From NCBI GenBank assembly GCA_964479595.1, contig CAYZMU010000038.1, forward strand, positions 1 to 10,963: DNA of 10,963 bases. Reading direction: 5' to 3'. A program made the position numbers and the translations under genes. This document shows positions 1 through 7,233 of the stretch, in pieces. This DNA comes from Firm-04 sp964479595. GTDB taxonomy: Bacteria; Bacillota; Clostridia; Oscillospirales; Ruminococcaceae. The notes below the pieces were generated by a model. That model did not search any database. It saw only the letters and a program-made list of their open reading frames with translations, and was not told where the DNA came from. The stretch's first letter is position 1. Each line of letters opens with the position of its first letter.

Positions 1-261
1 GCGCTCTATGAGCCCGCGCCCGAGGACGATTTCACCGACGGCTTGGACAGCGATTCGCGGGACCCCTACTATGACGATTCCGACTGGACATTTGACGACC
101 CGGACCAGACATATGATGATTCCGACTGGACGTTTGACGACCCGGATTGGACTTATGACGATTCGGATTGGACATTTGACGACCAAGGCGGTGAGGCCGG
201 CGCTCAGGGCGGCTTCTCCGATGAAGGCGGCGCTGCCGGTTCTCTAGAGGGTGAAGGCTAA
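1..261 (+). CDS. C-terminal end of an acidic repeat-tailed protein (5' end outside window)
   Basis: The frame is open from base 1 to a TAA stop at 259-261, giving 86 residues of the end of a longer protein. It is strongly acidic. Six heptads of the form [YF]DD[SP]D[WQ]T run from about residue 24 to 61 (the last one partial), followed by a Gly/Ala/Glu-rich end (GGEAGAQGG, GGAAGSLEGEG). No catalytic motif, membrane segment or anchoring signal is visible in this part. Such low-complexity acidic tails occur on surface, cell-wall and nucleic-acid-associated proteins of Clostridia, but the visible part does not allow a family call. The gene is convergent with the transglutaminase operon and ends 37 bases before a shared hairpin terminator. 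The reading frame is supported by the repeat, which keeps period 21/42 bases with synonymous third-position changes (gac/gat, gat/gac). Confidence 0.75.
   Translation, partial: ALYEPAPEDDFTDGLDSDSRDPYYDDSDWTFDDPDQTYDDSDWTFDDPDWTYDDSDWTFDDQGGEAGAQGGFSDEGGAAGSLEGEG
70..183 (+). repeat. Tandem 42-bp coding repeat (21-bp sub-unit)
   Basis: There are two full copies and one partial copy of a 42-base unit (from 70, 112 and 154). Each encodes YDDSDWT followed by FDDPDQT, FDDPDWT or a truncated FDD. Each 42-base unit is itself two diverged 21-base heptads. Differences between copies are mostly silent or limited to S/P, Y/F and Q/W swaps, which fits duplication followed by selection on the protein. 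Confidence 0.85.
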
Positions 262-298
262 TCCCAAACCGACGATTTTACGCGAACAGATAACAAAG

Positions 299-323
299 CC
301 CCCGTCCGGGTTCCGGGCGGGGG
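299..323. terminator. Bidirectional intrinsic terminator between convergent genes
   Basis: An 11-bp stem (299-309 pairing with 313-323, one T-G wobble at 305/317) closes a 3-base GTT loop. It lies 37 bases after the stop of the plus-strand gene and 8 bases after the stop of the minus-strand transglutaminase gene. On the plus strand it is followed by TATTCGTATTA, on the minus strand by CTTTGTTATCT. Both tails are T-rich rather than pure T runs. The stem is very GC-rich, so it should be stable in both directions. Confidence 0.8.
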
Positions 324-331
324 TATTCGTA

Positions 332-2881
332 TTACTGCTTTTCCCCGGTTTCCTTCGGCGGGTAGGGGATATGCCGCACAACGCGCAGCAGCAGTTTTCT
401 TGGGCGGCTCGCGTCTGTCATGAGCGCGCGCTCGAGTGCCCGCGCGGTTTCGCGCAGTTTCTGCGCCTGATGTTCGTCAGCGCCCTGGCGGCTGAATGTC
501 ACCGCGCGCTGGGTCATGACGGCGTGCCTTAGCGTTCCGGGCGGCAAAAGCTTGCAGGAATCCTCCGCCAGCGCGGCGAAATCCTCGTGCGAAAGCCCGC
601 CCTGCTCAATGCCAAGCAATTTCAGAAGCAGCAGCAGATAGCGGTAGCTCGCGTTCGCGGCGCGGTTCGGATTCGCGTCATTCATGTCCCGTTCGCGCCG
701 CCGCAGGACCTTTCTGTCCCACAAAAACCAGCCAAGACACAGCAGCGCCAGAATCGCGAGTATGATGAGAATGGTCAGCACGGTGCCGAAAACGTTTGGC
801 TTTCTTCCGGGCAGTTCGCCGTCGCCTGTCCCCGTAAAGCGCGCGGGCGCGGAGGAAACAGCGGTACTGGAGCCGTAGGTTTCCGAAGTCTGGGTCGGCA
901 CGGCGGAGCGGGTGGTCGTAAGGGTCGTCGTTTGGCGCGTTTGCGTGGTGGTGGTCGTAGTAGAAGTCTGGTAGGTCTGGCTGTTCCAGGTTTCCGCGAC
1001 CGATTCGGTGAACTCATACGGCTGCCAGCCAAAGCCCGGGACGTAGATTTCCGCCCACGCGTGCGACTGATAGTCCTCGATGTCCATCGTGAACTCGTCC
1101 CCGGAGCGGACGGCGTTCGCGAAGTTCTCCCGCGTCAGCACGTAGCCCTGACAGTACCGCGCGGGAATCCCGTTCAAGCGGCACAGCAGCACGGCGGCGG
1201 TGGCGTAATGGGCGCAGTAGCCCTTGTGGTTCGTGAGGAGGAAATACTCCGCGAAATCCTGCCCCACAGGCGTCGCGCCGGGGGTGAGCGTATACTCCGC
1301 GCTGTCCCAGAGATAATCGCGAATCGCGTCCAGACGCTCTTTTAAGGGGGCCTCCCGCGGCGGCGCGTAGGGTTCAAACGCCTCCCTGACGCGGTCCATG
1401 GCGTCGGTCTCGGGGACATTGAGGTACGCTTCCCGGACAAAATCCTCATAATCGCGCACCGCCTGATTGGGCGAGGACGCGCTCTCCTCAGAAAACACCG
1501 CCCAGTCCTTCTCAACGCCGCAGAGCAGCCACGCGGAATAATTCTGCCGGTCGTCGAGCAGCACCTCGGTGTCGTAGCGGTAGCGCGCGTTTTCCGGGAA
1601 AATGCCCTCGTAGGGCAGGTAATTGACCGCCTCGGTTCGGTAGGCGGTGACAGAAAAGGGCACGACGGGATACTTGCCGTTCTCGTTCTTGAGTTCTTCG
1701 GTGTGGTCGGAGTGCAGAATGGTCTGCGGCATGCGGTTGGCGTCCACCAGCCGCTCAAAAAGCCGCTCCTCGCGCTTGTAGAGATTCCTGGCGATGCCCC
1801 AGCCTGTCCCGGTGTACTCCGAGCGGACCGTTCCGCGCAGATAGTAGTCTTCCGGCGACGCCGCCTGACCCGCCGTCACGCGCAGAACCAGACTGCCGCT
1901 GAAATCCGGGCCGTCGGACTGGTCAAACTCCACCTCGTCCGAAACCGTGCGCGGTCCGCCCTCGAGAAAGGGCAGTTTCTGAAACCAGCCCGTGATGTCG
2001 TGAATGGAAAAATCCTTCGTCGCCTCCAGAATCTTCCCGCGCGTTTCGTCGAGCTTGGGGCTCCTCGGGACACGCTCCGCGACCAGATACGTCCCCGCGC
2101 CCAGAATCAGCAGCAGCACCAGCGTCACAAGGGCACTGCTCTCGTGGACCATCAGCCCGTCCTGCGCCTTTTGCGAAATCGTCTCCGCGAGCGGGTCTGT
2201 CTCCCCGTTCCTGCGCAGCGCGGCGTAGCGAGGGGGTTTTCGCCGCGCGATGACAAAGGACACCACCCAGCAGATGACGAGCCCCAGCGCCGCGAGATTC
2301 CACGTATGCACGCCGTAGTAGAGCCCGCTCTCCAGAAAGGGAAAGGTCGCGAGAATCCGAATCAGCACGCCGCAGAGCGCCCCGCGCCGCGAACGCAGCA
2401 GCACACCCGTGTATTCCATGATGGCGAGCAGCAGCAGCGTGAGCAGAAAACAAAGCATCTGATTCCCCGCGATTGCCGCCGCATCCTCGGGGTTTGCGGG
2501 GTCCACGTAAAAGGCGCGCTTCAGCACGGCCGAGCGGACAAAGAAATAGGTAAGTTCCAGCCCGTCCGCCGCCTTGTCGTAGTTGAACGCGATGACCAGC
2601 GGCACCGCCATGAAGCAGCAGAGAATCATCCCCAGATGCGCCTTGGGCAGGAAATTCTGCGTCAGCCGCAGCACCGCCTGAACCGCCAGCGCGAACACGC
2701 AGAGCGCCGCCATCGACACGGGAAAGTGAAAGAATCCCTGCAGGCAGAACATCGTGCAGATACAGCACGCGTAGGAGATCAGCGAACCGAGCGTGCCGCC
2801 GCCTTTTTGCCGCTTATGCGAGGCGAGGGAAACGGAAATCTCCTCCCGTTCCAGAAGCGGGCGGTTCTCAAAACCGCTCAA
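332..2881 (-). CDS. Membrane-anchored transglutaminase-like protein (DUF3488/TgpA-like architecture)
   Basis: 849 residues. The N-terminal part holds about seven hydrophobic segments (roughly 33-52, 56-73, 81-99, 140-160, 168-183, 193-212, 249-267). A large, probably extracytoplasmic domain follows, with a transglutaminase-like core: Cys556 in NHKGYCAHYATA, His607 in QSHAWAEIY, and Glu623 in GWQPYEFTES at the place of the usual Asp. A Thr/Ser-rich linker (about 634-680) leads to a last membrane segment (about 699-721) and a basic, probably cytoplasmic tail of about 128 residues. The order matches TgpA-type proteins; known members are envelope proteins, and the true substrate here is unknown (protease-like, cross-linking or amidase activity are all possible). 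Start chosen: TTG at 2881, 8 bases after AGAGGAGG and overlapping the DUF58 stop as TTGA. It is the last gene of the MoxR-DUF58-transglutaminase operon, so it is translationally coupled and probably acts with the other two. Confidence 0.9.
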   Translation of the reverse strand: MSGFENRPLLEREEISVSLASHKRQKGGGTLGSLISYACCICTMFCLQGFFHFPVSMAALCVFALAVQAVLRLTQNFLPKAHLGMILCCFMAVPLVIAFNYDKAADGLELTYFFVRSAVLKRAFYVDPANPEDAAAIAGNQMLCFLLTLLLLAIMEYTGVLLRSRRGALCGVLIRILATFPFLESGLYYGVHTWNLAALGLVICWVVSFVIARRKPPRYAALRRNGETDPLAETISQKAQDGLMVHESSALVTLVLLLILGAGTYLVAERVPRSPKLDETRGKILEATKDFSIHDITGWFQKLPFLEGGPRTVSDEVEFDQSDGPDFSGSLVLRVTAGQAASPEDYYLRGTVRSEYTGTGWGIARNLYKREERLFERLVDANRMPQTILHSDHTEELKNENGKYPVVPFSVTAYRTEAVNYLPYEGIFPENARYRYDTEVLLDDRQNYSAWLLCGVEKDWAVFSEESASSPNQAVRDYEDFVREAYLNVPETDAMDRVREAFEPYAPPREAPLKERLDAIRDYLWDSAEYTLTPGATPVGQDFAEYFLLTNHKGYCAHYATAAVLLCRLNGIPARYCQGYVLTRENFANAVRSGDEFTMDIEDYQSHAWAEIYVPGFGWQPYEFTESVAETWNSQTYQTSTTTTTTQTRQTTTLTTTRSAVPTQTSETYGSSTAVSSAPARFTGTGDGELPGRKPNVFGTVLTILIILAILALLCLGWFLWDRKVLRRRERDMNDANPNRAANASYRYLLLLLKLLGIEQGGLSHEDFAALAEDSCKLLPPGTLRHAVMTQRAVTFSRQGADEHQAQKLRETARALERALMTDASRPRKLLLRVVRHIPYPPKETGEKQ

Positions 2882-4071
2882 GACGCCGCCTCCTCTCGCG
2901 TTTCATCGCTGTCTTCCCCGCGCTCCGGCTCCAGAGCGACGGTCAGATAGGGCAGCCCCGGCACGGATTCCTCCGACACAAAGAAAACGGTCAGATTCGC
3001 GGGATTGCGGATATCGGCGAGCTCAAAAAGCCGGGTCTTTTCCGCGTACGGCAGGAACAGAATCACGTGGCGGGAGGCGGTCTCCTCGTCCAGAAACGCG
3101 AAAAGCTCCCGAAAATGCGCCCCGGAATCCTCAAAGACCCGCGGCGGCTCCGCTAAGAGTCTTCGCAGCCAAAGCTCCGCGTCCGCGAGCGACAGCACGT
3201 CCGGCCCCGTCTGAAAGCCGTTTCCTCCGGGTGCCGCGGGCACAAAAACGCGGTCCGCGCCGACGAGGGTGCGCATGACGTCGTCGCAGACACAGAGCAT
3301 GAGATTGAGCGCGAACGCGGAGTTTTCCGGCTGCTCCGTCACGGCGCGGTAGTCCGTCAGCAGCACGAGATTGTCCGAGAGCGGGAAGCTGTATTCCTTG
3401 ACCAGCAGCTCGTCCAGCTTGGAACTTAGTTTCCAGTGAATGCGGGAGACGCTGTCGCCCTCGTGATAGGTGTGCAGGTCAAAAATCTCCGACGGGTCGT
3501 CCCCGGGCTTGTCCTTGGCGTATTCTACCGGGTTGGTATCACCGGGGGGAATATTCTGCCACTCCTCTGTCGGGGGCTGTATGGGCCTTGGCAGCACGCA
3601 GACCGAATCTTCCAGCGGTTTTTTCCAGGTCGCGTGAAACAGCCGCAGCGGGTCGTAAATCACCATCTTCTCCACACGAAACCGCATGGTCCCGCAGGTA
3701 TGGGCGCGAAACGAAATTTTCACACGCTCGGTGTCGCGGGCGGATAAAGGGATATGGAATGTATGGGTTTCGCCCGTGCCGCCCAGAAGATTCTCATAGC
3801 GCACGGTCACGAGGACATAGGCGGTGGAGAAAATACTTTTGTTTGAAAGTTTTAACGTCCACGCGAAACGTTCCCCCGAACGCGCGGTTTCCCGGCTGTG
3901 GGAGACGGAGGGCTTCAGCGCGTGTTTCAATCGGCGCGTGACGAAAAACGCACCGACAGGCACCGCCAGCCCCAGCACCAGCAGCTCCAGCGAGAAAGCG
4001 CCGCGGTAGAGCACAAAGAAAGCTGCCAGCACGGCGAGCAGCGCCAGATAAAAGATTTGATTGCGCGGCAT
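2878..4071 (-). CDS. DUF58 domain membrane protein (MoxR-associated)
   Basis: 397 residues with the start placed at ATG 4071. Two hydrophobic segments (about 6-22 and 26-45) anchor the protein. A beta-rich region follows, then the DUF58 core at about 193-227: DPSEIFDLHTYHEGD, SRIHWKLSSK and LLVKEYSFPL, which is the family signature of Arg-x-Ile-x-Trp followed by a conserved Glu-Tyr. DUF58 proteins are nearly always encoded next to MoxR ATPases; their biochemical role is not established, and a von Willebrand-like fold is often proposed. The frame is open a further 53 codons upstream, but that part is Arg/Ser-rich shadow sequence inside the moxR gene. The ATG at 4071 sits 4 bases after the moxR stop and is preceded by AGAGAGG. 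The C-terminus is acidic (ERGEDSDETREEAAS) and overlaps the next start. Confidence 0.92.
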   Translation of the reverse strand: MPRNQIFYLALLAVLAAFFVLYRGAFSLELLVLGLAVPVGAFFVTRRLKHALKPSVSHSRETARSGERFAWTLKLSNKSIFSTAYVLVTVRYENLLGGTGETHTFHIPLSARDTERVKISFRAHTCGTMRFRVEKMVIYDPLRLFHATWKKPLEDSVCVLPRPIQPPTEEWQNIPPGDTNPVEYAKDKPGDDPSEIFDLHTYHEGDSVSRIHWKLSSKLDELLVKEYSFPLSDNLVLLTDYRAVTEQPENSAFALNLMLCVCDDVMRTLVGADRVFVPAAPGGNGFQTGPDVLSLADAELWLRRLLAEPPRVFEDSGAHFRELFAFLDEETASRHVILFLPYAEKTRLFELADIRNPANLTVFFVSEESVPGLPYLTVALEPERGEDSDETREEAAS

Positions 4072-4075
4072 GGAC

Positions 4076-5053
4076 TCAGCCTCTCTGAAGGGGCGGTATC
4101 GGGATCTTTTCGATAATCTCGTCCAGAATCTCCTCCGCGCCCGCGTTTTCCGCCTTCGCGCGCGGGGTGAGCAGCAGCCTGTGCGCGAGGACTTCCTTTG
4201 CCACAATCCGCACATCGTCGGGCACGACATATTCCCTGCCCCGCACCAGCGCCGTGGCGCGCGCGACCGCGCAGAGAGCCAGCGAACCGCGGGGGCTTAC
4301 CCCCATGCGCAGCAAAGGATGCTCTCTGGTCGCGCCGGAAATGGCGGCGATATAGCGCAGAATGGAATCGTCCACATAGACCTGCGCGGTCTTTTCACGC
4401 AGCAGCAGCAGCTCCTGACGCGTGAGGGCGCGCTCGATGTGGTCGAGCGGGTTGTCCGCGCCGCGCTGGCGCATAATCTGAACCTCGCTCTCCGCGTCGG
4501 GGTAGCCCATGCGCAGCACGATCATGAAGCGGTCGAGCTGGGATTCGGGGAGCAGCTGCGTCCCCACGGACCCGGCGGGATTCTGGGTGGCGAGCACGCA
4601 GTAGGGCTCGGGCAGGCGGTAGGTCACGCCGTCGGCGGTGACGGATGTTTCCTCCATCAGCTCCAGCAGCGCGGACTGCGTCTTGGGGGAGGTGCGGTTG
4701 ATTTCGTCCGCGAGCAGCAGGTTGCAGAACGCGGCGCCCTTCTTGAACTCCATCTTGCCCGTGTCCTTGTGGTAGACCGAAAAGCCCGTCACATCGCTCG
4801 GCAGCACGTCCGGGGTAAACTGCACGCGGCGGTATTCCAGATCGAGCGTTTTCGCGAAAGCCAGCGCGAGCGTGGTTTTCCCGACCCCGGGGCTGTCCTC
4901 CAGCAGGACATGGCCTTTCGCGAGGATGGCGAGCATGACCTTCAGAATGACGAGGTCCTTTCCCAGAACGACGGTCCCCACGGACTTCAGCACGCGCTGC
5001 ACGCAGGCGGCCGCCTCTTTCGCGGAGATGTCCTCCGCGCGCTGATACATCAT
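4076..5053 (-). CDS. MoxR family AAA+ ATPase
   Basis: 325 residues, the usual length for MoxR. Visible motifs in order are Walker A DSPGVGKT (53-60), Walker B LLLADE (112-117), sensor 1 ATQNP (155-159, Asn158), a candidate arginine finger Arg175 in SQLDRF, and sensor 2 SPRG (253-256, Arg255). These fit an active AAA+ ATPase of the AAA_3 type. MoxR proteins are regarded as chaperone-like ATPases that help mature or activate partner proteins; here the partners are likely the DUF58 and transglutaminase proteins encoded directly downstream. Two ATG codons in tandem (5053 and 5050) begin the frame; an AGAGAG stretch lies 5 bases upstream and an AGGAG about 15 bases upstream. It is the first gene of the operon, about 50 bases from a consensus promoter. 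Confidence 0.95.
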   Translation of the reverse strand: MMYQRAEDISAKEAAACVQRVLKSVGTVVLGKDLVILKVMLAILAKGHVLLEDSPGVGKTTLALAFAKTLDLEYRRVQFTPDVLPSDVTGFSVYHKDTGKMEFKKGAAFCNLLLADEINRTSPKTQSALLELMEETSVTADGVTYRLPEPYCVLATQNPAGSVGTQLLPESQLDRFMIVLRMGYPDAESEVQIMRQRGADNPLDHIERALTRQELLLLREKTAQVYVDDSILRYIAAISGATREHPLLRMGVSPRGSLALCAVARATALVRGREYVVPDDVRIVAKEVLAHRLLLTPRAKAENAGAEEILDEIIEKIPIPPLQRG

Positions 5054-5079
5054 AGCGTTCTCTCTTTTCTCCTGTTATT

Positions 5080-5096
5080 GCCGTTTGTAACACGGC
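5080..5096 (-). other. Small inverted repeat in the moxR 5' leader
   Basis: GCCGT (5080-5084) and ACGGC (5092-5096) form a 5-bp stem with a 7-base loop, a few bases downstream of the expected transcript start and about 27 bases upstream of the moxR start codon. It may be a weak leader hairpin or an operator half-site; nothing else supports either. Confidence 0.3.
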
Positions 5097-5106
5097 ACAC
5101 ACTGTT

Positions 5107-5136
5107 ATTATACCACTTTCCCCGCGCCCTTGTCAA
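5107..5136 (-). promoter_or_regulatory. Sigma-A-type promoter of the moxR-DUF58-transglutaminase operon
   Basis: Read on the minus strand, a perfect -35 TTGACA (5136-5131) and a perfect -10 TATAAT (5112-5107) are separated by 18 bases. Transcription would start near 5100, giving a leader of about 47 bases. No other promoter is apparent within the operon. Confidence 0.85.
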
Positions 5137-5236
5137 GCGGCGGGGCAGGCGGGGGCGGCAGCGGCGTTTCGTTTTGGGGAATATGTTCAAATGAGGGCGC
5201 GATTTTTGGATGAAATACCGAAAAATTGAAAAGTAC

Positions 5237-5265
5237 TTGCATTTTTCTGAAAAATATAGTAGAAT
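5237..5265 (+). promoter_or_regulatory. Promoter upstream of pgi
   Basis: TTGCAT (5237-5242) and TAGAAT (5260-5265) are separated by exactly 17 bases, in an AT-rich stretch that contrasts with the GC-rich surroundings. Transcription would begin around 5272, leaving a leader of about 78 bases before the pgi ATG. It is divergent from the moxR promoter, the two -35 elements being about 100 bases apart. Confidence 0.7.
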
Positions 5266-5278
5266 AGAAGATGTGTAG

Positions 5279-5315
5279 GTGGCGGCAGGCCACGGTCTTT
5301 GCGGCGGGCAGCCGC
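5279..5315 (+). promoter_or_regulatory. Two tandem hairpins in the pgi leader
   Basis: Stem 1 is GTGGC (5279-5283) with GCCAC (5289-5293), loop GGCAG. Stem 2 is GCGGC (5301-5305) with GCCGC (5311-5315), loop GGGCA. Both have 5-bp stems and 5-base loops and sit at the start of the expected pgi transcript, 22 bases apart. No T run follows, so they are not a terminator. They could stabilise the mRNA or bind a regulator; that is conjecture. Confidence 0.35.
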
Positions 5316-5349
5316 GGAGGCGAAAACATGATGCGTGGAGGAGAAAGAT

Positions 5350-6684
5350 ATGGCTTTGAAACTGAATACCAGCTATCTTTCCGCTTTTCTGGGCAAGGAC
5401 GAGCTGGGCGGCATGAAGGCTCAGACGGAGACGGCTGTACGGACGCTGAGTGAGAAAACAGGGCAGGGCAGCGACTTTTTGGGCTGGCTCACTTTGCCGA
5501 CCGACTACGACAAAGAGGAATTTGAGCGGGTAAAGGCCGCCGCGGAGAGAATCCGGGAGCAGGCGGACGTCCTCATTGTCATCGGCATCGGCGGCTCCTA
5601 TCTCGGCGCGCGCGCGGCGATTGAATTCCTGAAATCCCCCTTATACAACAGCCTGAAAAAAGACACGCCGGATATCTACTACGCCGGCAACAGCATTTCC
5701 CCGACTTACTTAAACGAGATTCTCTCCATCTGCGAGGGCAAGTCCGTCGCGGTGAACGTCATCTCCAAATCCGGCACGACTACAGAACCCGCGCTGGCGT
5801 TTCGCATTCTGAAACAGATGCTCGAGCGCCGCTACGGCAAGGCGGGCGCGAAGGAGCGCATCTACTGCACCACGGACAAATCGAAGGGTACGCTCAAGGC
5901 GCTCGCGGACGAGGAGGGCTATGAGTGCTTCGTGATTCCCGACGACGTCGGCGGGCGGTTCTCCGTGCTGACGCCGGTGGGGCTGCTGCCGATTGCGGCG
6001 GCGGGCTGCGATATCGATAAGCTCATGGCGGGCGCGCGCGCCGCTCAGAACGCCTATCTGGCGCCTTTTGAGAGCAATGACTGCTACCAGTACGCCGCGC
6101 TGCGCAATATCTTCTACCGCAAGGGCAAGCAGGTCGAGATGGTGGTCAGCTACGACCCCGCCTTCGCGATGATGAACGAGTGGTACAAGCAGCTTTTCGG
6201 CGAATCCGAGGGCAAGGACGGCAAGGGGCTCTTCCCCGCGTCCGCGATTTTCTCCACCGACCTGCATTCCATGGGGCAGTACATTCAGGACGGCTCGCGG
6301 CTCATGTTTGAGACGGTCATCGACATCAAGCACCCGCGTCACGACCTGTTTCTGGAGCCGGACGCGCAGAACGCGGATGGCCTCAACTTCCTGACTGGAC
6401 AGAACATGAGCGTCGTCAACCGCCGGGCGCTGGAGGGGACGATTCTGGCGCATACGGAGGGCGGCGTGCCCAACATCGTGCTGGAGCTGCCCGACACCGG
6501 CGAGGAAACGCTCGGGGAGCTTATCTACTTCTTTGAGAAGGCGTGCGCGGTCTCGGGCTATCTGCTCGGGGTCAATCCGTTCAACCAGCCGGGCGTGGAG
6601 AGCTACAAAAAGAATATGTTCGCGCTGCTCGGCAAGCCCGGCTACGAGGATATGAAATCGGCGCTGGAGACGAAACTCCGCTGA
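5350..6684 (+). CDS. pgi: Glucose-6-phosphate isomerase
   Basis: 444 residues, the length of the short Firmicutes-type enzyme. It interconverts glucose-6-phosphate and fructose-6-phosphate in the cytoplasm, at the head of glycolysis. Visible motifs are GIGGSYLGAR (79-88), the phosphate-binding SKSGTTTEP (139-147), signature GGRFSVLTPVG (201-211), the catalytic Glu in FGESEGKDG (Glu285), His306 in TDLHSMGQ, and the second signature region ending in GVNPFNQPGVESYKKNMF (407-424) with the conserved Lys420. The frame opens 5 codons earlier at a GTG, but the GGAGGAG at 5336-5342 lies 7 bases before the ATG at 5350, so the ATG is the start. It has its own promoter and is followed after 53 bases by a small P-loop gene, probably co-transcribed. 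Confidence 0.97.
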   Translation: MALKLNTSYLSAFLGKDELGGMKAQTETAVRTLSEKTGQGSDFLGWLTLPTDYDKEEFERVKAAAERIREQADVLIVIGIGGSYLGARAAIEFLKSPLYNSLKKDTPDIYYAGNSISPTYLNEILSICEGKSVAVNVISKSGTTTEPALAFRILKQMLERRYGKAGAKERIYCTTDKSKGTLKALADEEGYECFVIPDDVGGRFSVLTPVGLLPIAAAGCDIDKLMAGARAAQNAYLAPFESNDCYQYAALRNIFYRKGKQVEMVVSYDPAFAMMNEWYKQLFGESEGKDGKGLFPASAIFSTDLHSMGQYIQDGSRLMFETVIDIKHPRHDLFLEPDAQNADGLNFLTGQNMSVVNRRALEGTILAHTEGGVPNIVLELPDTGEETLGELIYFFEKACAVSGYLLGVNPFNQPGVESYKKNMFALLGKPGYEDMKSALETKLR

Positions 6685-6698
6685 CGCCGAACCGCTGT

Positions 6699-6714
6699 CC
6701 GCGAGGCCTCGCGG
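6699..6714. repeat. 16-bp perfect palindrome after pgi
   Basis: CCGCGAGGCCTCGCGG reads the same on both strands and lies in the 53-base gap between pgi and the P-loop gene. As RNA it would give a 6-bp GC stem with a GGCC loop, but no T run follows, so it is a poor terminator. It may modulate expression between the two genes or be a protein-binding site. Confidence 0.5.
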
Positions 6715-6737
6715 GCGCAACAGAAGGGAGAATTACC

Positions 6738-7157
6738 ATGATTCAAGTGATTACCGGCAGAAAGGGCTCCGGGAAGACGAAAATCCTGCTCGGAATGATT
6801 GACGACGCGGTGAAGGCGTCCAACGGCGACATCATCTGCATTGAGAAATGCATGAAGCTCACCTACAGCGTCAACCACAAGGTGCGTCTGGTGGACGCGG
6901 AGCGCTACAACATCACGGGCTTTGATATGTTCTACGGTTTCGTCGCGGGTGTTCTGGCGAGCAACTACGACATCAAGATGGTGTTCGTGGACGGCATCCT
7001 CAAAATCGGCGGCAGGGACTACGAAGAGCTGGGCGCGCTGCTCGAAAAGCTCAATATCTTGACCGGAGACGACATTCACATCATTCTGACGGTGTCCGAG
7101 GATAATGACAAGCTGCCGGAATCTGTGCTGAAGTACCTGATTCCGCAGACTGACTGA
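6738..7157 (+). CDS. Small P-loop NTPase-like protein of unknown role
   Basis: 139 residues. The N-terminus carries a Walker A motif, GRKGSGKT (7-14), directly after a short hydrophobic strand (VIT). A hydrophobic strand, MVFVDGIL, resembles a Walker B (Asp in VFVDG), and a later strand IHIILTVSED could supply a sensor position. The protein is short for an NTPase, about one core domain, with no membrane segment. Similar small ATP-binding proteins occur in Clostridia and are sometimes labelled as twitching-motility or PilT-like, which is not supported by anything here. Start ATG 6738 follows GAAGGGAG with 8 bases between. A longer open frame exists upstream, but it lies within pgi. The next transcription unit begins with its own promoter 40 bases after the stop. 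Confidence 0.85.
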   Translation: MIQVITGRKGSGKTKILLGMIDDAVKASNGDIICIEKCMKLTYSVNHKVRLVDAERYNITGFDMFYGFVAGVLASNYDIKMVFVDGILKIGGRDYEELGALLEKLNILTGDDIHIILTVSEDNDKLPESVLKYLIPQTD

Positions 7158-7196
7158 GAAAATTTTGGTAAACTTTGCCACAAATGCGCTTTGGGA

Positions 7197-7225
7197 TTGA
7201 CACCGGCGGGATTTTGTGGTATAAT
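7197..7225 (+). promoter_or_regulatory. Perfect sigma-A-type promoter of the yceD-rpmF unit
   Basis: TTGACA (7197-7202) and TATAAT (7220-7225) are separated by 17 bases. The -10 is preceded by TGTGG rather than an extended TGn. Transcription would begin near 7232, giving a leader of about 45 bases. Such a strong promoter fits expression of a ribosomal-protein gene downstream. Confidence 0.9.
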
Positions 7226-7233
7226 GTTCCTTA

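Noticed and set aside
1703..2950. 415-codon plus-strand open frame opposite the transglutaminase gene
   Set aside because: Arg/Gln/His-rich product with no domain, antisense to a well-supported gene; typical open shadow frame in GC-rich DNA.
4072..4230. 53-residue N-terminal extension of the DUF58 protein
   Set aside because: The extension lies inside moxR, is Arg/Ser-rich, and a good ribosome binding site precedes the ATG at 4071.
4061..5194. 377-codon plus-strand open frame opposite the MoxR gene
   Set aside because: Antisense to a gene with every AAA+ motif; composition is that of a shadow frame, and it runs through the moxR promoter.
5335..5349. GTG start five codons upstream of the pgi ATG
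   Set aside because: The GTG overlaps the ribosome binding site that serves the ATG at 5350.
5710..6720. 336-codon minus-strand open frame opposite pgi
   Set aside because: Antisense to a clearly recognised enzyme; no motif and no ribosome binding site of note.
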